DNA of 64,000 nt from Auanema rhodensis (GCA_964057225.1 OZ059900.1:6334501-6398500), one strand, 5' to 3'. Positions 1 through 14,340 are shown, counted from the first letter of the stretch. Numbers and translations are program-made. Notes: generated from the letters alone by a model not told the origin.

Positions 1-3000
1 TCTACAATACTCAAAGATGATCAAACAATAAAGACGGTAATGTAGATTTCAAATTGATTGAAAAAATACAAAAAGTTACAAAAAAAGGTAAATTTTCAAA
101 AACTTATAAGTAGAGAACTGTTAATTATTTTGAGATGAAATTCTCAAAATTCTAAGATGTGAGATTAAACTCTACAATACTCAAAGATGATCAAACAATA
201 AAGACGGTAATGTAGATTTCAAATTGATTGAAAAAATACAAAAAGTTACAAAAAAAGGTAAATTTTCAAAAACTTATAAGTAAAGATCTGTTAATTATTT
301 TGAGATGAAATTCTCAAAATTCTAAGATGTGATATTAAACTCTACAATACTCAAAGATGATCAAACAATAAAGACGGTAATGTAGATTTCAAATTGATTG
401 AAAAAATACAAAAAGTTACAAAAAAAGGTAAATTTTCAAAAACTTATAAGTAAAGAACTGTTAATTATTTTGAGATGAAATTCTCAAAATTCTAAGATGT
501 GATATTAAACTCTACAAAACTCGAAGATGATCAAACAATAAAAACGGTAATGTAGATTTCAAATTGATTGAAAAAATACAAAATTTTACAAAAAAAGGTA
601 AATTTTCAAAAACTTATAAGTAAAGAACTGTTAATTATTTTGAGATGAATATCTCAAAATTGCAAGATGTGATATTAAACTCTACAGTACTCAAAGATGA
701 TCAAACAATAAAGACGGTAATGTAGATTTCAAATTGATTGAAAAAATACAAAATTTTACAAAAAAAGGTAAATTTTCAAAAACTTATAAGTAAAGAACTG
801 TTAATTATTTTGAGATGAAATTCTCAAAATTGCAAGATGTGATATTAAACTCTACAATACTCAAAGATGATCAAACAATAAAGACGGTAATGTAGATTTC
901 AAATTGATTGAAAAAATACAAAAAGTTACAAAAAAAGGTAAATTTTCAAAAACTTATAAGTAGAGAACTGTTAATTATTTTGAGATGAAATTCTCAAAAT
1001 TCTAAGATGTGAGATTAAACTCTACAATACTCAAAGATGATCAAACAATAAAGACGGTAATGTAGATTTCAAATTGATTGAAAAAATACAAAAAGTTACA
1101 AAAAAAGGTAAATTTTCAAAAACTTATAAGTAAAGATCTGTTAATTATTTTGAGATGAAATTCTCAAAATTGCAAGATGTGATATTAAACTCTACAATAC
1201 TCAAAGATGATCAAACAATAAAGACGGTAATGTAGATTTCAAATTGATTGAAAAAATACAAAATTTTACAAAAAAAGGTAAATTTTCAAAAACTTATAAG
1301 TAAAGAACTGTTAATTATTTTGAGATGAATATCTCAAAATTGCAAGATGTGATATTAAACTCTACAGTACTCAAAGATGATCAAACAATAAAGACGGTAA
1401 TGTAGATTTCAAATTGATTGAAAAAATACAAAATTTTACAAAAAAAGGTAAATTTTCAAAAACTTATAAGTAAAGAACTGTTAATTATTTTGAGATGAAA
1501 TTCTCAAAATTGCAAGATGTGATATTAAACTCTACAATACTCAAAGATGATCAAACAATAAAGACGGTAATGTAGATTTCAAATTGATTGAAAAAATACA
1601 AAATTTTACAAAAAAAGGTAAATTTTCAAAAACTTATAAGTAAAGAACTGTTCATTATTTTGAGATGAAATTCTCAAAATTCTAAGATGTGATATTAAAC
1701 TCTACAATACTCAAAGATGATCAAACAATAAAGACGGTAATGTAGATTTCAAATTGATTGAAAAAATACAAAATTTTACAAAAAAAGGTAAATTTTCAAA
1801 AACTTATAAGTAAAGAACTGTTCATTATTTCGAGAAGAAATTCACAAAATTCTAAGATGTGATATTAAACTCTACAATACTCAAAGATGATCAAACAATA
1901 AAGACGGTAATGTAGATTTCAAATTGATTGAAAAAATACAAAAAGTTACAAAAAAAGGTAAATTTTCAAAAACTTATAAGTAAAGAACTGTTCATTATTT
2001 CGAGAAGAAATTCACAAAATTCTAAGATGTGATATTAAACTCTACAATACTCAAAGATGATCAAACAATAAAGACGGTAATGTAGATTTCAAATTGATTG
2101 AAAAAATACAAAAAGTTACAAAAAAAGGTAAATTTTCAAAAACTTATAAGTAAAGAACTGTTCATTATTTCGAGAAGAAATTCACAAAATTCTAAGATGT
2201 GATATTGAACTCTACAATACTCAAAGATGATCAAACAATAAAGACGGTAATGTAGATTTCAAATTGATTGAAAAAATACAAAATTTTACAAAAAAAGGTA
2301 AATTTTCAAAAACTTATAAGTAAAGAACTGTTAATTATTTTGAGATGAATATCTCAAAATTGCAAGATGTGATATTAAACTCTACAGTACTCAAAGATGA
2401 TCAAACAATAAAGACGGTAATGTAGATTTCAAATTGATTGAAAAAATACAAAATTTTACAAAAAAAGGTAAATTTTCAAAAACTTATAAGTAGAGAACTG
2501 TTAATTATTTTGAGATGAAATTCACAAAATTCTAAGATGTGATATTAAACTCTACAATACTCAAAGATGATCAAACAATAAAGACGTGAATGTAGATTTT
2601 GAATTGATTGAAAAAATACAAAATTTTACAAAAAAAGGTAAATTTTCAAAAACTTATAAGTAGAGAACTGTTAATTATTTTGAGATGAAATTCACAAAAT
2701 TCTAAGATGTGATATTGAACTCTACAATACTCAAAGATGATCAAACAATAAAGACGGTAATGTAGATTTCAAATCGATTGAAAAAATACAAAATTTTACA
2801 AAAAAAGGTAAATTTTCAAAAACTTATAAGTAAAGAACTGTTAATTATTTTGAGATGAATATCTCAAAATTGCAAGATGTGATATTAAACTCTACAGTAC
2901 TCAAAGATGATCAAACAATAAAGACGGTAATGTAGATTTCAAATTGATTGAAAAAATACAAAATTTTACAAAAAAAGGTAAATTTTCAAAAACTTATAAG

Positions 3001-3060
3001 TAAAGAACTGTTAATTATTTTGAGATGAATATCTCAAAATTGCAAGATGTGATATTAAAC

Positions 3061-4250
3061 TCTACAATACTCAAAGATGATCAAACAATAAAGACGTGAA
3101 TGTAGATTTTGAATTGATTGAAAAAATACAAAAAGTTACGAAAAAAGGTAAATTTTCAAAAACTTATAAGTAGAGAACTGTTAATTATTTTGAGATGAAA
3201 TTCACAAAATTCTAAGATGTGATATTAAACTCTACAATACTCAAAGATGATCAAACAATAAAGACGGTAATGTAGATTTCAAATTGATTGAAAAAATACA
3301 AAATTTTACAAAAAAAGGTAAATTTTCAAAAACTTATAAGTAAAGAACTGTTAATTATTTTGAGATGAATATCTCAAAATTGCAAGATGTGATATTAAAC
3401 TCTACAATACTCAAAGATGATCAAACAATAAAGACGTGAATGTAGATTTCAAATTGATTGAAAAAATACAAAATTTTACAAAAAAAGGTAAATTTTCAAA
3501 AACTTATAAGTAAAGAACTGTTAATTATTTTGAGATGAATATCTCAAAATTGCAAGATGTGATATTAAACTCTACAATACTCAAAGATGATCAAACAATA
3601 AAGACGTGAATGTAGATTTTGAATTGATTGAAAAAATACAAAAAGTTACGAAAAAAGGTAAATTTTCAAAAACTTATAAGTAGAGAACTGTTAATTATTT
3701 TGAGATGAAATTCACAAAATTCTAAGATGTGATATTAAACTCTACAATACTCAAAGATGATCAAACAATAAAGACGGTAATGTAGATTTCAAATTGATTG
3801 AAAAAATACAAAATTTTACAAAAAAAGGTAAATTTTCAAAAACTTATAAGTAAAGAACTGTTAATTATTTTGAGATGAATATCTCAAAATTGCAAGATGT
3901 GATATTAAACTCTACAATACTCAAAGATGATCAAACAATAAAGACGTGAATGTAGATTTCAAATTGATTGAAAAAATACAAAATTTTACAAAAAAAGGTA
4001 AATTTTCAAAAACTTATAAGTAAAGAACTGTTAATTATTTTGAGATGAATATCTCAAAATTGCAAGATGTGATATTAAACTCTACAGTACTCAAAGATGA
4101 TCAAACAATAAAGACGGTAATGTAGATTTCAAATTGATTGAAAAAATACAAAATTTTACAAAAAAAGGTAAATTTTCAAAAACTTATAAGTAAAGAACTG
4201 TTAATTATTTTGAGATGAATATCTCAAAATTGCAAGATGTGATATTAAAC
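3061..4250 (+). repeat. Higher-order 510-bp (3-monomer) pattern inside array A
   Basis: A rare monomer variant with AAAAGTTACG and GTGAATGTAGATTTTG occurs at 3131 and again at 3641, exactly 510 bp (three monomers) apart. The two monomers between are the same variant types in the same order. A third, modified cycle follows to about 4250. This shows local higher-order amplification within the simple 170-bp array. Confidence 0.7.
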
Positions 4251-7200
4251 TCTACAATACTCAAAGATGATCAAACAATAAAGACGTGAATGTAGATTTT
4301 GAATTGATTGAAAAAATACAAAAAGTTACAAAAAAAGGTAAATTTTCAAAAACTTATAAGTAGAGAACTGTTAATTATTTTGAGATGAAATTCACAAAAT
4401 TCTAAGATGTGATATTAAACTCTACAATACTCAAAGATGATCAAACAATAAAGACGGTAATGTAGATTTCAAATTGATTGAAAAAATACAAAAAGTTATA
4501 AAAAAAGGTAAATTTTCAAAAACTTATAAGTAGAGAACTGTTAATTATTTTGAGATGAAATTCTCAAAATTGCAAGATGTGATATTAAACTCTACAATAC
4601 TCAAAGATGATCAAACAATAAAGACGGTAATGTAGATTTTGAATTGATTGAAAAAATACAAAAAGTTACAAAAAAAGGTAAATTTTCAAAAACTTATAAG
4701 TAAAGAACTGTTCATTATTTCGAGAAGAAATTCACAAAATTCTAAGATGTGATATTAAACTCTACAATACTCAAAGATGATCAAACAATAAAGACGGTAA
4801 TGTAGATTTCAAATTGATTGAAAAAATACAAAAAGTTACAAAAAAAGGTAAATTTTCAAAAACTTATAAGTAAAGAACTGTTCATTATTTCGAGAAGAAA
4901 TTCACAAAATTCTAAGATGTGATATTAAACTCTACAATACTCAAAGATGATCAAACAATAAAGACGGTAATGTAGATTTCAAATTGATTGAAAAAATACA
5001 AAAAGTTACAAAAAAAGGTAAATTTTCAAAAACTTATAAGTAAAGAACTGTTCATTATTTCGAGAAGAAATTCACAAAATTCTAAGATGTGATATTGAAC
5101 TCTACAATACTCAAAGATGATCAAACAATAAAGACGGTAATGTAGATTTCAAATTGATTGAAAAAATACAAAATTTTACAAAAAAAGGTAAATTTTCAAA
5201 AACTTATAAGTAAAGAACTGTTCATTATTTCGAGAAGAAATTCACAAAATTCTAAGATGTGATATTGAACTCTACAGTACTCAAAGATGATCAAACAATA
5301 AAGACGGTAATGTAGATTTCAAATTGATTGAAAAAATACAAAATTTTACAAAAAAAGGTAAATTTTCAAAAACTTATAAGTAAAGAACTGTTAATTATTT
5401 TGAGATGAATATCTCAAAATTGCAAGATGTGATATTAAACTCTACAAAACTCAAAGATGATCAAACAATAAAGACGGTAATGTAGATTTCAAATTGATTG
5501 AAAAAATACAAAATTTTACAAAAAAAGGTAAATTTTCAAAAACTTATAAGTAAAGAACTGTTAATTATTTTGAGATGAATATCTCAAAATTGCAAGATGT
5601 GATATTAAACTCTACAAAACTCAAAGATGATCAAACAATAAAGACGGTAATGTAGATTTCAAATTGATTGAAAAAATACAAAATTTTACAAAAAAAGGTA
5701 AATTTTCAAAAACTTATAAGTAAAGAACTGTTCATTATTTCGAGAAGAAATTCACAAAATTCTAAGATGTGATATTGAACTCTACAGTACTCAAAGATGA
5801 TCAAACAATAAAGACGGTAATGTAGATTTCAAATTGATTGAAAAAATACAAAATTTTACAAAAAAAGGTAAATTTTCAAAAACTTATAAGTAAAGAACTG
5901 TTAATTATTTTGAGATGAATATCTCAAAATTGCAAGATGTGATATTAAACTCTACAAAACTCAAAGATGATCAAACAATAAAGACGGTAATGTAGATTTC
6001 AAATTGATTGAAAAAATACAAAATTTTACAAAAAAAGGTAAATTTTCAAAAACTTATAAGTAAAGAACTGTTAATTATTTTGAGATGAATATCTCAAAAT
6101 TGCAAGATGTGATATTAAACTCTACAGTACTCAAAGATGATCAAACAATAAAGACGGTAATGTAGATTTCAAATTGATTGAAAAAATACAAAATTTTACA
6201 AAAAAAGGTAAATTTTCAAAAACTTATAAGTAAAGAACTGTTAATTATTTTGAGATGAATATCTCAAAATTGCAAGATGTGATATTAAACTCTACAATAC
6301 TCAAAGATGATCAAACAATAAAGACGTGAATGTAGATTTTGAATTGATTGAAAAAATACAAAAAGTTACAAAAAAAGGTAAATTTTCAAAAACTTATAAG
6401 TAAAGAACTGTTAATTATTTTGAGATGAATATCTCAAAATTGCAAGATGTGATATTAAACTCTACAATACTCAAAGATGATCAAACAATAAAGACGTGAA
6501 TGTAGATTTTGAATTGATTGAAAAAATACAAAAAGTTACAAAAAAAGGTAAATATTCAAAAACTTATAAGTAAAGAACTGTTAATTATTTTGAGATGAAT
6601 ATCTCAAAATTGCAAGATGTGATATTAAACTCTACAATACTCAAAGATGATCAAACAATAAAGACGGTAATGTAGATTTCAAATTGATTGAAAAAATACA
6701 AAAAGTTACAAAAAAAGGTAAATTTTCAAAAACTTATAAGTAGAGAACTGTTAATTATTTTGAGATGAAATTCACAAAATTCTAAGATGTGATATTAAAC
6801 TCTACAATACTCAAAGATGATCAAACAATAAAGACGGTAATGTAGATTTTGAATTGATTGAAAAAATACAAAAAGTTACAAAAAAAGGTAAATTTTCAAA
6901 AACTTATAAGTAGAGAACTGTTAATTATTTTGAGATGAAATTCTCAAAATTGCAAGATGTGATATTAAACTCTACAATACTCAAAGATGATCAAACAATA
7001 AAGACGGTAATGTAGATTTCAAATTGATTGAAAAAATACAAAAAGTTACAAAAAAGGTAAATTTTCAAAAACTTATAAGTAGAGAACTGTTCATTATTTT
7101 GAGATGAAATTCTCAAAATTGCAAGATGTGATATTAAACTCTACAATACTCAAAGATGATCAAACAATAAAGACGGTAATGTAGATTTTGAATTGATTGA

Positions 7201-8039
7201 AAAAATACAAAAAGTTACAAAAAAAGGTAAATTTCAAAAACTTATAAGTAAAGAACTGTTCATTATTTCGAGAAGAAATTCACAAAATTCTAAGATGTGA
7301 TATTGAACTCTACAATACTCAAAGATGATCAAACAATAAAGACGGTAATGTAGATTTCAAATTGATTGAAAAAATACAAAATTTTACAAAAAAAGGTAAA
7401 TTTCAAAAACTTATAAGTAAAGAACTGTTCATTATTTCGAGAAGAAATTCACAAAATTCTAAGATGTGATATTAAACTCTACAAAACTCAAAGATGATCA
7501 AACAATAAAGACGGTAATGTAGATTTCAAATTGATTGAAAAAATACAAAATTTTACAAAAAAAGGTAAATTTTCAAAAACTTATAAGTAAAGAACTGTTC
7601 ATTATTTCGAGAAGAAATTCACAAAATTCTAAGATGTGATATTGAACTCTACAATACTCAAAGATGATCAAACAATAAAGACGGTAATGTAGATTTCAAA
7701 TTGATTGAAAAAATACAAAATTTTACAAAAAAAGGTAAATTTTCAAAAACTTATAAGTAAAGAACTGTTAATTATTTTGAGATGAATATCTCAAAATTGC
7801 AAGATGTGATATTAAACTCTACAGTACTCAAAGATGATCAAACAATAAAGACGGTAATGTAGATTTCAAATTGATTGAAAAAATACAAAATTTTACAAAA
7901 AAAGGTAAATATTCAAAAACTTATAAGTAGAGAACTGTTAATTATTTTGAGATGAAATTCACAAAATTCTAAGATGTGATATTAAACTCTACAATACTCA
8001 AAGATGATCAAACAATAAAGACGGTAATGTAGATTTTGA

Positions 8040-10540
8040 AATGATTGATTGAAAAATACAAAAAGTTACAAAAAAAGGTAAATTTTCAAAAACTTATAAG
8101 TAGAGAACTGTTCATTATTTTGAGATGAAATTCTCAAAATTGCAAGATGTGATATTAAACTCTACAATACTCAAAGATGATCAAACAATAAAGACGGTAA
8201 TGTAGATTTTGAATTGATTGAAAAAATACAAAAAGTTACAAAAAAAGGTAAATTTTCAAAAACTTATAAGTAGAGAACTGTTCATTATTTTGAGATGAAA
8301 TTCTCAAAATTGCAAGATGTGATATTAAACTCTACAATACTCAAAGATGATCAAACAATAAAGACGGTAATGTAGATTTTGAATTGATTGAAAAAATACA
8401 AAAAGTTACAAAAAAAGGTAAATTTTCAAAAACTTATAAGTAGAGAACTGTTCATTATTTTGAGATGAAATTCTCAAAATTGCAAGATGTGATATTAAAC
8501 TCTACAATACTCAAAGATGATCAAACAATAAAGACGGTAATGTAGATTTTGAATTGATTGAAAAAATACAAAAAGTTACAAAAAAAGGTAAATTTTCAAA
8601 AACTTATAAGTAGAGAACTGTTCATTATTTTGAGATGAAATTCTCAAAATTGCAAGATGTGATATTAAACTCTACAATACTCAAAGATGATCAAACAATA
8701 AAGACGGTAATGTAGATTTGAAATTGATTGAAAAAATACAAAAATTTACAAAAAAAGGTAAATTTTCAAAAACTTATAAGTAGAGAACTGTTCATTATTT
8801 TGAGATGAAATTCTCAAAATTGCAAGATGTGATATTAAACTCTACAATACTCAAAGATGATCAAACAATAAAGACGGTAATGTAGATTTCAAATTGATTG
8901 AAAAAATACAAAAAGTTACAAAAAAAGGTAAATTTTCAAAAACTTATAAGTAGAGAACTGTTCATTATTTTGAGATGAAATTCTCAAAATTGCAAGATGT
9001 GATATTAAACTCTACAATACTCAAAGATGATCAAACAATAAAGACGGTAATGTAGATTTCAAATTGATTGAAAAAATACAAAAAGTTACAAAAAAAGGTA
9101 AATTTTCAAAAACTTATAAGTAGAGAACTGTTCATTATTTTGAGATGAAATTCTCAAAATTGCAAGATGTGATATTAAACTCTACAATACTCAAAGATGA
9201 TCAAACAATAAAGACGGTAATGTAGATTTCAAATTGATTGAAAAAATACAAAAAGTTACAAAAAAAGGTAAATTTTCAAAAACTTATAAGTAGAGAACTG
9301 TTAATTATTTTGAGATGAAATTCTCAAAATTCTAAGATGTGAGATTAAACTCTACAATACTCAAAGAAGATCGAACAATAAAGACGGTAATGTAGATTTC
9401 AAATTGATTGAAAAAATACAAAAAGTTACAAAAAAAGGTAAATTTTCAAAAACTTATAAGTAGAGAACTGTTCATTATTTTGAGATGAAATTCTCAAAAT
9501 TGCAAGATGTGATATTAAACTCTACAATACTCAAAGATGATCAAACAATAAAGACGGTAATGTAGATTTCAAATTGATTGAAAAAATACAAAAAGTTACA
9601 AAAAAAGGTAAATTTTCAAAAACTTATAAGTAGAGAACTGTTCATTATTTTGAGATGAAATTCTCAAAATTGCAAGATGTGATATTAAACTCTACAATAC
9701 TCAAAGATGATCAAACAATAAAGACGGTAATGTAGATTTCAAATTGATTGAAAAAATACAAAAAGTTACAAAAAAAGGTAAATTTTCAAAAACTTATAAG
9801 TAGAGAACTGTTCATTATTTTGAGATGAAATTCTCAAAATTGCAAGATGTGATATTAAACTCTACAATACTCAAAGATGATCAAACAATAAAGACGGTAA
9901 TGTAGATTTCAAATTGATTGAAAAAATACAAAAAGTTACAAAAAAAGGTAAATTTTCAAAAACTTATAAGTAGAGAACTGTTCATTATTTTGAGATGAAA
10001 TTCTCAAAATTGCAAGATGTGATATTAAACTCTACAATACTCAAAGATGATCAAACAATAAAGACGGTAATGTAGATTTCAAATTGATTGAAAAAATACA
10101 AAAAGTTACAAAAAAAGGTAAATTTTCAAAAACTTATAAGTAGAGAACTGTTCATTATTTTGAGATGAAATTCTCAAAATTGCAAGATGTGATATTAAAC
10201 TCTACAATACTCAAAGATGATCAAACAATAAAGACGGTAATGTAGATTTCAAATTGATTGAAAAAATACAAAAAGTTACAAAAAAAGGTAAATTTTCAAA
10301 AACTTATAAGTAGAGAACTGTTCATTATTTTGAGATGAAATTCTCAAAATTGCAAGATGTGATATTAAACTCTACAATACTCAAAGATGATCAAACAATA
10401 AAGACGGTAATGTAGATTTCAAATTGATTGAAAAAATACAAAAAGTTACAAAAAAAGGTAAATTTTCAAAAACTTATAAGTAGAGAACTGTTAATTATTT
10501 TGAGATGAAATTCTCAAAATTCTAAGATGTGAGATTAAAC
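8040..10540 (+). repeat. Homogenised monomer block in array A
   Basis: About 14 consecutive monomers of nearly one type: TAGAGAACTG, then TTCATTATTTTGAG, then TTCTCAAAATTGCAAG. They are interrupted only by single variant monomers, such as the GAGATTAAAC type at about 9.34 kb. The uniformity contrasts with the mixed classes to the left and points to recent local amplification or conversion. Confidence 0.7.
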
Positions 10541-12391
10541 TCTACAATACTCAAAGATGATCAAACAATAAAGACGGTAATGTAGATTTCAAATTGATTG
10601 AAAAAATACAAAAAGTTACAAAAAAAGGTAAATTTTCAAAAACTTATAAGTAGAGAACTGTTAATTATTTTGAGATGAAATTCTCAAAATTCTAAGATGT
10701 GAGATTAAACTCTACAATACTCAAAGATGATCGAACAATAAAGACGGTAATGTAGATTTCAAATTGATTGAAAAAATACAAAAAGTTACAAAAAAAGGTA
10801 AATTTTCAAAAACTTATAAGTAAAGAACTGTTCATTATTTCGAGAAGAAATTCACAAAATTCTAAGATGTGATATTAAACTCTACAATACTCAAAGATGA
10901 TCAAACAATAAAGACGGTAATGTAGATTTCAAATTGATTGAAAAAATACAAAAAGTTACAAAAAAAGGTAAATTTTCAAAAACTTATAAGTAGAGAACTG
11001 TTCATTATTTTGAGATGAAATTCTCAAAATTGCAAGATGTGATATTAAACTCTACAATACTCAAAGATGATCAAACAATAAAGACGGTAATGTAGATTTC
11101 AAATTGATTGAAAAAATACAAAAAGTTACAAAAAAAGGTAAATTTTCAAAAACTTATAAGTAGAGAACTGTTCATTATTTTGAGATGAAATTCTCAAAAT
11201 TGCAAGATGTGATATTAAACTCTACAATACTCAAAGATGATCAAACAATAAAGACGGTAATGTAGATTTCAAATTGATTGAAAAAATACAAAAAGTTACA
11301 AAAAAAGGTAAATTTTCAAAAACTTATAAGTAGAGAACTGTTAATTATTTTGAGATGAAATTCTCAAAATTCTAAGATGTGAGATTAAACTCTACAATAC
11401 TCAAAGATGATCGAACAATAAAGACGGTAATGTAGATTTCAAATTGATTGAAAAAATACAAAAAGTTACAAAAAAAGGTAAATTTTCAAAAACTTATAAG
11501 TAAAGAACTGTTCATTATTTCGAGAAGAAATTCACAAAATTCTAAGATGTGATATTAAACTCTACAATACTCAAAGATGATCAAACAATAAAGACGGTAA
11601 TGTAGATTTCAAATTGATTGAAAAAATACAAAAAGTTACAAAAAAAGGTAAATTTTCAAAAACTTATAAGTAGAGAACTGTTAATTATTTTGAGATGAAA
11701 TTCTCAAAATTGCAAGATGTGATATTAAACTCTACAATACTCAAGGATGATCAAACAATAAAGACGGTAATGTAGATTTCAAATTGATTGAAAAAATACA
11801 AAAAGTTACAAAAAAAGGTAATTTTTCAAAAACTTATAAGTAAAGAACTGTTCATTATTTCGAGAAGAAATTCTCAAAAATCTAAGATATGATATTAAAC
11901 TCTACAATACTCAAAGATGATCAAACAATAAAGACGGTAATGTAGATTTCAAATTGATTGAAAAAATACAAAAAATTACAAAAAAAGGTAAATTTTCAAA
12001 AACTTATAAGTAGAGAACTGTTAATTATTTTGAGATGAAATTCTCAAAATTCTAAGATGTGAGATTAAACTCTACAATACTCAAAGATGATCAAACAATA
12101 AAGACGGTAATGTAGATTTCAAATTGATTGAAAAAATACAAAAAGTTACAAAAAAAGGTAATTTTTCAAAAACTTATAAGTAAAGAACTGTTCATTATTT
12201 CGAGAAGAAATTCACAAAATTCTAAGATGTGATATTAAACTCTACAATACTCAAAGATGATCAAACAATAAAGACGGTAATGTAGATTTCAAATTGATTG
12301 AAAAAATACAAAAAGTTACAAAAAAAGGTAAATTTTCAAAAACTTATAAGTAAAGAACTGTTCATTATTTCGAGAAGAAATTCACAAAAAT

Positions 12392-12708
12392 CAGCATTCT
12401 AACCAACATAAGTTTCGATGTCGTATATAGTCTTAGTATACGAATCAACCACTAAAATGCAATATGCAGATAGAACCTGTTTTCCAATATTCTTACTCCA
12501 TTTATCTTTTTCCTTTTTTTCACCAGTAAGCTCCCTTGGTCTGACCACCTTCTTTTCTCTTCCTCAGTGTGACCGAGCACAATCACACATTAGCCCCAGC
12601 TGAACTAGACGCACGCGACACGCAAACGCGTTGGGCTAGAGTGAAAGGCAGACACGCTTCTGTGTGCAGAGACGCAGAGGAAGGAGAGAAACTGCCAACA
12701 TCACATTC
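12392..12708. repeat. Left direct repeat (317 bp) flanking polymerase fragment
   Basis: This stretch matches 14218-14534 in the same orientation with a constant offset of 1826 bp. The first ~235 bp appear identical. About seven mismatches all lie in the last ~80 bp. It starts immediately at the end of satellite array A. On the minus strand it corresponds to sequence lying upstream of the polymerase fragment in the right copy. The right half, about 12590-12700, is richer in CpG than the surroundings. It looks like a duplicated piece, not a functional LTR. Confidence 0.85.
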
Positions 12709-14340
12709 CTTTTTTCCCAAAAACACTATTATTCATCAACTTAAAGGAGTCTTTTTCAAAATCACTTTTAGCTTTTTTCCTAAGGTCAGTATTGATATCA
12801 ATATAGCTCGCAAGCCAATTAGATTCATCAAGTTTGAGAATTCTCTTAATCTTTTTCGATTTCATTCCAAGATCTAAAGCTTGTAGCAAATTTTGATAAT
12901 GAACAAGATAATTTGTTTTATCCTCTGAAGTAGAAGGAAATCATTACGCATTTGGTGAATTTCTGTAGGATACTGGAAGTCTACTTCGAATATTCAACCT
13001 TTTCCTTGTCTATTCAGAGTTTCAATGTATTTATGAATCATTATCTTTCTTACTTCATTCATGGAAATATTTAAAATACTAAGTTGTTTTTTACTTTCGG
13101 ATACAATGTTGCTTTGAGTTAAATTCAATTTCATAGCCCAACAATATAAATTGTTTGCATCTAAATACAAAAGGAAGTTTGAACATAGTTTATTATTTAA
13201 ATTCTTCATATATTTACTATTAGCTTTCGTATACGTTTCAACAGCATTCACAATTCAACCTCTAATACCATTTTGAATCATGAAAAACTTCTCAGTATCG
13301 TTAATAGTGTCCAGTTTAACTTTAGTGTATTTTAGCATAGCATCCCAAGATAATTCTGGACTTGTATAATACCAGCAAGGATCTAATTCATAGACATATC
13401 TAGTAACATCCCTAAAGTTCTTAAAATATCTGCCAAAAAGGGGCACATCATTAATCATATATATTCTAGTATAATCTTCTAAACTAGAGCATCCCATTTT
13501 TTTCCAAACTAACTTTGTATACAAGTATTGTTTAGTTGTACATTCATTTCTATTGAGGCTATCATAAAACGAAGAAATACTTGAGAATTCAGTTTCTTCG
13601 TATCTCTCGAATGAGTTAATATATTCATATGGATAAACAACTTTTTTCCTCATAGTGTCGAAGATATCATTACCTTGAGTGGAGTATCAATCTTTTGATA
13701 TATTCATTTGATTATCATCTGAATTTTCTGCAAGTTTATCCAATGAAGATAACATGAAACACATCGAATCTAGAAATCTTACTTCACATGTTTTCCAAAA
13801 ATTTTCTGTCAAAGAAGGTAAATGATAACTAAAACTAATGAATTTCTCTGAGTTAGCAGAAAATTTGACACACCTACATCATTTTTTCTCAGAAACTTAG
13901 TACTCATAGGATCTCCGAGAATGAGATGTGATTCATAGCCTTTTAGGTTGTGAAAGAATACTGGGATAAACTTATTTTTCTTTTTCTTCAAATTACATTC
14001 TCCACATAATGAACTACGATATTCTCCAGTCCAATGATCATGATCTTTCACTTTAGTTGTTTTCATATTGGAAGAGTAAAAAACAACATCACACATAGGA
14101 CAACTTCGGCATGCATAGAATTCTTCCTTTTTTTTGAAGACAAATCTCTACAAGTAATATCTTCAATGCTCATAAGATTTCGAACAATTTCAATAATTGA
14201 TGTATTAAACTTTAATGCAGCATTCTAACCAACATAAGTTTCGATGTCGTATATAGTCTTAGTATACGAATCAACCACTAAAATGCAATATGCAGATAGA
14301 ACCTGTTTTCCAATATTCTTACTCCATTTATCTTTTTCCT
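12701..14340 (-). pseudogene. Degenerate protein-primed type B DNA polymerase fragment (Maverick/Polinton-like)
   Basis: Read on the minus strand from about 14340 down to 12701, several frames together resemble family B, protein-primed DNA polymerases of Maverick/Polinton elements and relatives. In order there is a Cys/His zinc-finger-like stretch with KDHDHWTGEYR and CGECN (from 14096). It is followed by FHNLKGYESHLI, which resembles an exonuclease motif with Glu where Asp is usual. Next comes WYYTSPELSWDAML (about 13.35 kb), then YLDANNLYCWAM (about 13.16 kb, polymerase motif A with its Asp). Last is FKLMNNSVFG (about 12.73 kb, motif B). The sequence stops just after motif B, so motif C and the C-terminus are missing. 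Open pieces at 12701-12889, 12994-13251, 13255-13653 and 13809-14096 are separated by frameshifts and stops, and an oligo-A run near 14130 also shifts frame. It is non-functional. The Maverick assignment is a family-level inference. Confidence 0.85.

Larger units (their letters stand above)
1..12391 (+). repeat. Satellite array A, 170-bp monomers, forward orientation
   Basis: About 73 head-to-tail monomers with a very regular 170-bp period: the monomer start TCTACAATAC recurs at 1, 171, 341 and so on. The first monomer has 40 G/C of 170. Only small indels break phase, for example a lost A near 7050. Several variant classes occur. One ends TGCAAGATGTG with GAATATCTC in the hairpin, one has CGAGAAGAAATTCAC, and one has TGAGATGAAATTCTC. 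Classes are interspersed on the left and homogenised from about 8.04 to 10.5 kb. No open reading frame of note lies inside. The array starts before the window and ends where the polymerase-bearing insertion begins. Confidence 0.98.

Noticed and set aside
1..12391. Regularly spaced direct repeats as a CRISPR array
   Set aside because: The whole 170-bp unit repeats with no unique spacers, there are no cas genes, and the setting is eukaryotic. It is satellite DNA.
12418..12603. Short plus-strand ORFs within the direct repeats (also 14244-14429)
   Set aside because: They are identical only because the DNA is duplicated. The opposite strand carries the recognisable polymerase-related reading, and they show no domain features.
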